In this document: piece by piece, positions 5,578 through 9,318 of the stretch
Numbering within the stretch: the stretch's first letter is position 1
How the letters are laid out: each line of letters opens with the position of its first letter
NCBI GenBank assembly: GCA_007128555.1
Contig: SKXF01000020.1
Location: 1-9,318 of the forward strand
Length of the DNA: 9,318 nt
Source of the DNA: Clostridia bacterium
GTDB taxonomy: Bacteria; Bacillota_E; SLMV01; PUMD01
Direction: 5' to 3'
Position numbers and translations under genes: made by a program
Notes under the pieces: model-generated
What the model was told of the DNA's origin: nothing
Databases searched by the model: none
What the model saw: only the letters and a program-made list of their open reading frames with translations

Positions 5578-7200
5578 TCAGTCCCAGCTGAACAGGTAGT
5601 GCCCAGGTTCGCATGGGAACTCCGCCATGAGCTGATCCCAGAACTCCGGCCCGTACCTGAACAGGAAGCTGTAGATACCGAGGATCCGTTCCTGCAGCTT
5701 GCCCGTGGGGTGAAGCGCCTGGTCCAGGGCGTTGAAATGTCGGATCATGACCTGGTTCTGCTTCTTCTGCTCCGCCCGCGTCCTGTTCTCCAGGTAGCTC
5801 ACCTGGTTGTAGACATGGTGCAGGTTTTTCTCGGTCAGATTCTCTAACTCGGGACTCAGCTGGGCAAGTGTTCCCTTCAAGTCGTCGTATTGTGCTGCCA
5901 GTTCCCTGCGCAGCTGCCCAAAGACATGATCAATATCAAGCCCGTCGGCGTGTTTCATTTCTTTGTCCAGAACGGCGTCCAGTCCTCCCAGGAGCGCCTC
6001 CTCTGGGATGTTATATCGCTGAATATATCGCTTCAGTCGGGGTTCTAACAGGGTGACCCAGGGGCGGGGCCAGAACACGGGTGGCTCAACTCCGAACAGG
6101 GGATACAGGGGGGCTGCCTGGGCCAGGTACGAGATTTCGCCCGCTCCCAGCATGAAAGCCACCGTGGGGAAGATGGTGTCCTGGACCAGGGGCCGCAGAA
6201 GGGCGTTGGGACCGAGGGATTCCGGCTGCAGTCGGGCCATGTCAAGGAGTTCCGGCTCTGTTCGCTGCACCGAGCCATCCCTGGTCACGTAGCGCTCATC
6301 GCGGTAGTGCAGGGCGCTGCGGCGTCCATTCATGATCATCAGCAATGTGGAGTCGGCGGCGCGATCTACCTGGAGATGGTAGCCTTCCTTCACCAGGGCT
6401 GCTTCCCGGTGAGCAAGGGTCACCTCGATGTCCTCGCGCAGTTGCACTGCCCGGTGCAGGACTCCCGAGGCCATTTCCCGGGCCTCGGGGAGCAGGGGGT
6501 CAAAGAACACCAGCCCCTGGCCGGAGAACAGCTGGGTCATCACTCGTGCGAACCATTCATCTGGAGTGGCGGATGCCTGCCGGGCCCCTTCCAGCTGTTC
6601 GACAATGCTGGGGGCAAATTCTGACTCGGGCAGCAGATCCGATAGGGCCTCCAATACCCTTTGGCCGGGCTCGTCCTGCAGTTTCAGCTGTCCCAAGGGT
6701 TCACCTCGATGTTCCAGTTCCAGCTGCAGTCGCTGGAGGTTACCCCTTCTGTCCAGAACGTGGCAGTGGTTGGCCTCAGGGAAATCGTGGTCCTCGCTGG
6801 CGATCCAGAATACGGGCGTCACGGGGCGCTGCAGGTCTGCCTCCAGCCGGGCAGCCAACTTGATGGCTGCCGCCGCCTTGTGGATGGTGTATAGGGGGCC
6901 GGACAGGAGGCCAGCCTGCTGGCCGCATAGGACTGCGACGCCATCCTCACAGCGGAGCTTCTGTATGTTTGCCTCTGTGGGAGCCTGGCATCCCAGTCTC
7001 CGATTGTACTCGGTTAGCATGCGGACCAGGCGCTCTCGATCTCCTCTGAAGCGGGTAGAGACGGCCTCCGCCCTCCCTGTCAGAATGCGTGGTGCGTCGT
7101 AGTGTTCCCCATAGAACTGCACCGCTTCAGGTCGATTGGCGACGTAATGCTCGTAGATTCCCGGAACGCTACTGCCGGGTAAAGGAAGAGGCTTTAGCAT
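5578..7200 (-). CDS. bshC: BshC, putative cysteine-adding enzyme of bacillithiol synthesis
   Basis: BshC is the proposed final enzyme, adding L-cysteine to GlcN-malate to form bacillithiol. The assignment rests on mutant phenotypes in other bacteria rather than on a well-shown in vitro reaction. The product is 540 residues, matching the family. Clear landmarks are the nucleotide-binding-like GQQAGLLSGPLYTIHKA (93-109), PVFWIASEDHDFPEAN (128-143), the FMLGAGEISYLAQ stretch (about 349-361), and PPVFWPRPW (about 373-381). A long, probably coiled-coil helical region (about 400-495) follows, ending in RYGPEFWDQL near the C-terminus. I chose the ATG at 7200 because GGGGGA (7208-7213) lies 7 nt upstream. 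The open frame extends 50 codons further, but that part looks non-coding. It is the first gene of the bsh unit, so its promoter should lie within 7201-8049; I could not identify it. Confidence 0.94.
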   Translation of the reverse strand: MLKPLPLPGSSVPGIYEHYVANRPEAVQFYGEHYDAPRILTGRAEAVSTRFRGDRERLVRMLTEYNRRLGCQAPTEANIQKLRCEDGVAVLCGQQAGLLSGPLYTIHKAAAAIKLAARLEADLQRPVTPVFWIASEDHDFPEANHCHVLDRRGNLQRLQLELEHRGEPLGQLKLQDEPGQRVLEALSDLLPESEFAPSIVEQLEGARQASATPDEWFARVMTQLFSGQGLVFFDPLLPEAREMASGVLHRAVQLREDIEVTLAHREAALVKEGYHLQVDRAADSTLLMIMNGRRSALHYRDERYVTRDGSVQRTEPELLDMARLQPESLGPNALLRPLVQDTIFPTVAFMLGAGEISYLAQAAPLYPLFGVEPPVFWPRPWVTLLEPRLKRYIQRYNIPEEALLGGLDAVLDKEMKHADGLDIDHVFGQLRRELAAQYDDLKGTLAQLSPELENLTEKNLHHVYNQVSYLENRTRAEQKKQNQVMIRHFNALDQALHPTGKLQERILGIYSFLFRYGPEFWDQLMAEFPCEPGHYLFSWD

Positions 7201-7874
7201 TTTGGAGTCCCCCAGGCATTCGCATCTTGTAGTGTTTAACTTGCGGCGACACTTGGCCGTTCTTCTCTGCGCCACGCTTTCATCTGTAATGTCAGTTCCG
7301 TCGACCGCGGACTGTGAGATATTCCCCGGCTGCACGTGCCTTCCTGGCATTCATGCATTCCCAATCTGTTTCCCGGGTTCTCCAAAGGTTGTGTGCGGAG
7401 AGGGCCCCTCGGATGGATGGGGTGATGCAGCTGGGTCCCGTCTGCCACAATCAGCTCTCACCGGATTCGCGCATACTCCCGAGTGTCTTCTCAAGTCAAT
7501 TTTCACCGGGGCATTTTGATTCTAGCAGAAAGGGGCCGTTGATTTCTACCGTATCCCTTCATACCGACAGACTGTGCTCGTGGCAGGGCGCATGTCGCAG
7601 TTCTATGTTACGGGTATTGGATGAGTCCCCCTGTGCTTCTCCGTGACTCATGTCGGGTGAACTCATGATGATTCTGAGCGTGTGCCGCTGGCCGTGTCCT
7701 CGGTTATGTGAACTGCTGCCGGGACATCCATAGGTCTGAAGCGACTGAGTGCCCATGAAACGGCACGTCGTCGGATCCATCGGCAGGGCTGACGGGCAGA
7801 GGGGGGACCGAGTTGAGGGTTCCAGTCACTCGCGGCCTGTTCTCAAGACCTGCAATGAGGGTTGTGTGATAAGC
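7201..7874. other. Long gene-free stretch upstream of bshC
   Basis: This is the divergent region between bshC (leftward) and the hydrolase gene (rightward). It should contain the bshC promoter and possibly the hydrolase promoter, but I see no -35/-10 pair good enough to call. Several short open frames exist; none has a good ribosome binding site or protein-like composition. Inverted repeats are fewer here than in the 2861-3580 gap: GAGGG/CCCTC around 7401-7411, GTGCC 7749-7753 with GGCAC 7762-7766, and the ATGAGT set described separately. No tRNA, known riboswitch, insertion sequence or CRISPR pattern was recognised. Confidence 0.5.
7621..7667. repeat. Three copies of ATGAGT / ACTCAT
   Basis: ATGAGT (7621-7626) is mirrored by ACTCAT (7646-7651), and ACTCATG is then repeated directly (7646-7652 and 7661-7667). 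Together they make an inverted repeat with 19-nt spacing plus a direct repeat with 15-nt periodicity. The set lies in the divergent bshC/hydrolase region, where an operator cluster would be expected. Hexamers this short can coincide by chance, so the role is speculative. Confidence 0.3.
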
Positions 7875-8048
7875 ATGGTTTCCTTCCGTGCTGCACGTGG
7901 TATCCTAGGTGTACTGACACTGACCTACTCTCCTGCTCTCGCAATTCCCCAGGCCCCTGGAGTTGCCCGCCGGCTGCCACGCGTCTCGGGTCAGCAGAGT
8001 TTGACGGAAACCGGGCTTTACTGCATCGACATGGGGAGGTCGTGCTGA
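7875..8048 (+). CDS. Possible small protein with signal-peptide-like N-terminus
   Basis: This is a 57-codon frame that ends one base before the hydrolase start codon, so the two could be translationally coupled. The N-terminus has basic residues (R5, R8), then a hydrophobic stretch GILGVLTLTYSPALA (9-23) resembling a signal peptide with a possible ALA cleavage site. The remainder is short and basic and matches no family I know. GAGGG lies 13 nt upstream of the ATG, too far for a good ribosome binding site. The frame stays open upstream to 7749 with no better start. It may be a chance open frame over the hydrolase leader. Confidence 0.2.
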   Translation: MVSFRAARGILGVLTLTYSPALAIPQAPGVARRLPRVSGQQSLTETGLYCIDMGRSC

Positions 8049-8049
8049 G

Positions 8050-9051
8050 ATGATCACCAGGGGGGTCAGGACGACGCGTAAACGGAGGACTCCAGGGACG
8101 GTTCGCATTCTCCTGGCCCTGGTGCTGGTTCTTGCAATCCTTCCGATGGTGCTTCCCCTGCCACCTCTCCGGGGCGCTAAACCCGTGAGGGAACTGGGCG
8201 GACCAGCGTCCTCCTGGGTGACGATCAAGGGGCTGGATTTCCACCAGGTCATCGAGGGCGGTGGCGAACCTGCGTTCGTCCTGGTGCACGGTTTTGGAGC
8301 CAGTACCTTCTCATGGCGCTATGTGATTGAAGGCCTCAGTGAACTGGGCACGGTGTTGGCCTACGACCGCCCCGGCTTCGGGTTGACCGAGCGGCTCCCT
8401 TCGGATGCAACTGCGACTCCGGACCTCTATGGTCCTGCACATGAGGCCGATCATCTCCTGGCGCTGATGGATGCCGCGGGAATCGAGAGAGCCGTTCTGA
8501 TTGCGCATTCAGCTGGTTCGGCACCGGCCCTTGAGGTGGCCCAGTACTCGCCAGGCAGGGTGAAGGCCCTGGTTCTCATCGCTCCATCCCTGCCGACCCC
8601 ACGTCGGACGTCCCCTCTGCTTTCCTTTCTGATCGACATCCCCCAGGCCGATCGCATCGGACCGATCCTCATGCGGCTCACCCCTCCGCTTCTGCAGCGG
8701 GGATTGAGGGAGGCATGGTCGGACCGGGATGCCCTCCCTGCCGATGTGCTGTCTGGATATCGCGTCCCGCTGCAGGCTGAGGACTGGGACCAGGGGCTGT
8801 GGCAGGTGCTCCGGACCCGGTTGGTGAGTGATCACCCGCCTGCTCCAGGGGCACCCGGGATGGGGGTTCTCGTGGTCACCGGTGACATGGATCGGATTGT
8901 CCGCCCTGATGCTAGCCAGCGGACTGCCACAGATCTCGATGCCCCCCTTGTGATCATGGAGCAAACGGGCCATCTACCCCACGAGGAGGATCCAGAGGCA
9001 TTTCTATCCATCCTGCTGGGTTTTCTGCAGGATCACCGGATCATTCCGTGA
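8050..9051 (+). CDS. Membrane-anchored alpha/beta hydrolase
   Basis: This is an alpha/beta-fold serine hydrolase, probably an esterase or lipase-like enzyme; the substrate is unknown. The 333 residues begin with a basic tail and one hydrophobic helix (about 19-38, RILLALVLVLAILPMVLPL). That implies an enzyme tethered to, or exported across, the cytoplasmic membrane with its domain outside. The catalytic domain shows the oxyanion-hole motif HGFGAST (80-86), YDRPGFGLTER (105-115), a nucleophile elbow AHSAG (152-156, Ser154), the acidic residue in GDMDRIV (D281), and the histidine in TGHLPHEEDPE (H308). The elbow is AxSxG rather than GxSxG, a variant known from Bacillus-type lipases, so the triad looks intact. 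GGGGAGG (8033-8039) supplies the ribosome binding site with a slightly long 10-nt spacing. It reads divergently from bshC, and an amidohydrolase gene follows after 116 bp. Confidence 0.88.
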   Translation: MITRGVRTTRKRRTPGTVRILLALVLVLAILPMVLPLPPLRGAKPVRELGGPASSWVTIKGLDFHQVIEGGGEPAFVLVHGFGASTFSWRYVIEGLSELGTVLAYDRPGFGLTERLPSDATATPDLYGPAHEADHLLALMDAAGIERAVLIAHSAGSAPALEVAQYSPGRVKALVLIAPSLPTPRRTSPLLSFLIDIPQADRIGPILMRLTPPLLQRGLREAWSDRDALPADVLSGYRVPLQAEDWDQGLWQVLRTRLVSDHPPAPGAPGMGVLVVTGDMDRIVRPDASQRTATDLDAPLVIMEQTGHLPHEEDPEAFLSILLGFLQDHRIIP

Positions 9052-9167
9052 GAGGGCGCACATCCGTTCACTTGTCCTGTTGACGTGGGACAGGAGCCGC
9101 ACGCCTCACAGAGAAGATGTTAGTGAGACATCAAGTTCTGGCGCTCGTAGCCAGGGGAGGTTGTGAC

Positions 9168-9318
9168 ATGTTGAAAGCAGATCTCGCCGTGGTGGGTGGT
9201 ACCATCGTCACGGTGGATAAAGGGCGCAGGATCATACCCGGGGGCTTGATCCTGATCACAGGCGATGAGATTGCCTATGTCGGCGAAGCAGATGGCGTGG
9301 CCTGGGAGGCACGAGAGA
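9168..9318 (+). CDS. Amidohydrolase-family protein, N-terminal 50 residues only
   Basis: Only the first 50 residues are present. They show the N-terminal beta-sandwich of metal-dependent amidohydrolases: ADLAVVGGTIVTVD (4-17), then a GGLILITGDEIAYVG segment (25-39). This start is typical of the TRZ/ATZ and 5-methylthioadenosine / S-adenosylhomocysteine deaminase-like groups. It also occurs in imidazolonepropionase and related enzymes, so the reaction cannot be named. The metal-binding HxH motif would lie beyond the window. AGGGGAGG (9153-9160) sits 7 nt before the ATG and fixes the start. The 116-bp spacer after the hydrolase contains no clear terminator, so co-transcription is possible. Confidence 0.82.
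   Translation, partial: MLKADLAVVGGTIVTVDKGRRIIPGGLILITGDEIAYVGEADGVAWEARE

Noticed and set aside
5531..5614. Upstream start for bshB1 at 5614
   Set aside because: It would overlap bshC by 37 bp and add 28 residues unlike any LmbE-family N-terminus; the ATG at 5530 gives the expected start before the AHPDD motif.
7201..7350. Upstream start for bshC at 7350
   Set aside because: The extra 50 residues are not protein-like. The ATG at 7200 has GGGGGA 7 nt upstream and gives the normal family length of 540.
1..9318. tRNA, rRNA, CRISPR array, insertion sequence or prophage genes
   Set aside because: I saw no cloverleaf, rRNA-like segment, regularly spaced repeats, transposase or integrase signature, or terminal inverted repeats with target duplications.

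Overview
The window is a GC-rich bacterial chromosome segment (about 60% G+C by eye) with mostly clear purine-rich ribosome binding sites. The only lineage clue is a complete bacillithiol (BSH) pathway, bshC-bshB1-bshA. This thiol is known from Bacillota, Deinococcota, Bacteroidota and several less-studied phyla. All three bsh genes adjoin here, whereas in Bacillus bshC lies apart from bshB1-bshA, so a non-Bacillota host is plausible. The sequence alone does not settle it.

Layout. Minus strand, listed left to right (transcription runs right to left): the first 233 residues of a voltage-gated-type potassium channel, cut by the left edge (1-700); hflC (944-1810) and hflK (1807-2793), overlapping by 4 bp; an 860-bp gene-free gap (2794-3653); bshA (3654-4781), bshB1 (4778-5530) and bshC (5578-7200), transcribed as bshC-bshB1-bshA. 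Plus strand: an 849-bp gap with no convincing gene (7201-8049); a membrane-anchored alpha/beta hydrolase (8050-9051); and the first 50 codons of an amidohydrolase running off the right edge (9168-9318).

How the genes work together. BshA joins GlcNAc to L-malate, BshB1 deacetylates the product, and BshC is the proposed cysteine-adding enzyme. The three genes make one biosynthetic unit, with bshB1 and bshA translationally coupled. HflK and HflC form the paired SPFH membrane complex that sequesters and modulates the FtsH protease; ftsH is not in this window. The channel, hydrolase and amidohydrolase have no visible functional tie to these units.

The most unusual part is the gap between bshA and hflK. 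From about 2835 to 3493 it is tiled with non-overlapping inverted repeats. These include stems of 7 to 13 bp, one three-way-junction layout and several tetraloop hairpins, with no recognisable protein. It is a candidate large structured RNA, or a very long structured 5' leader of hflKC. I cannot assign it to a known family.
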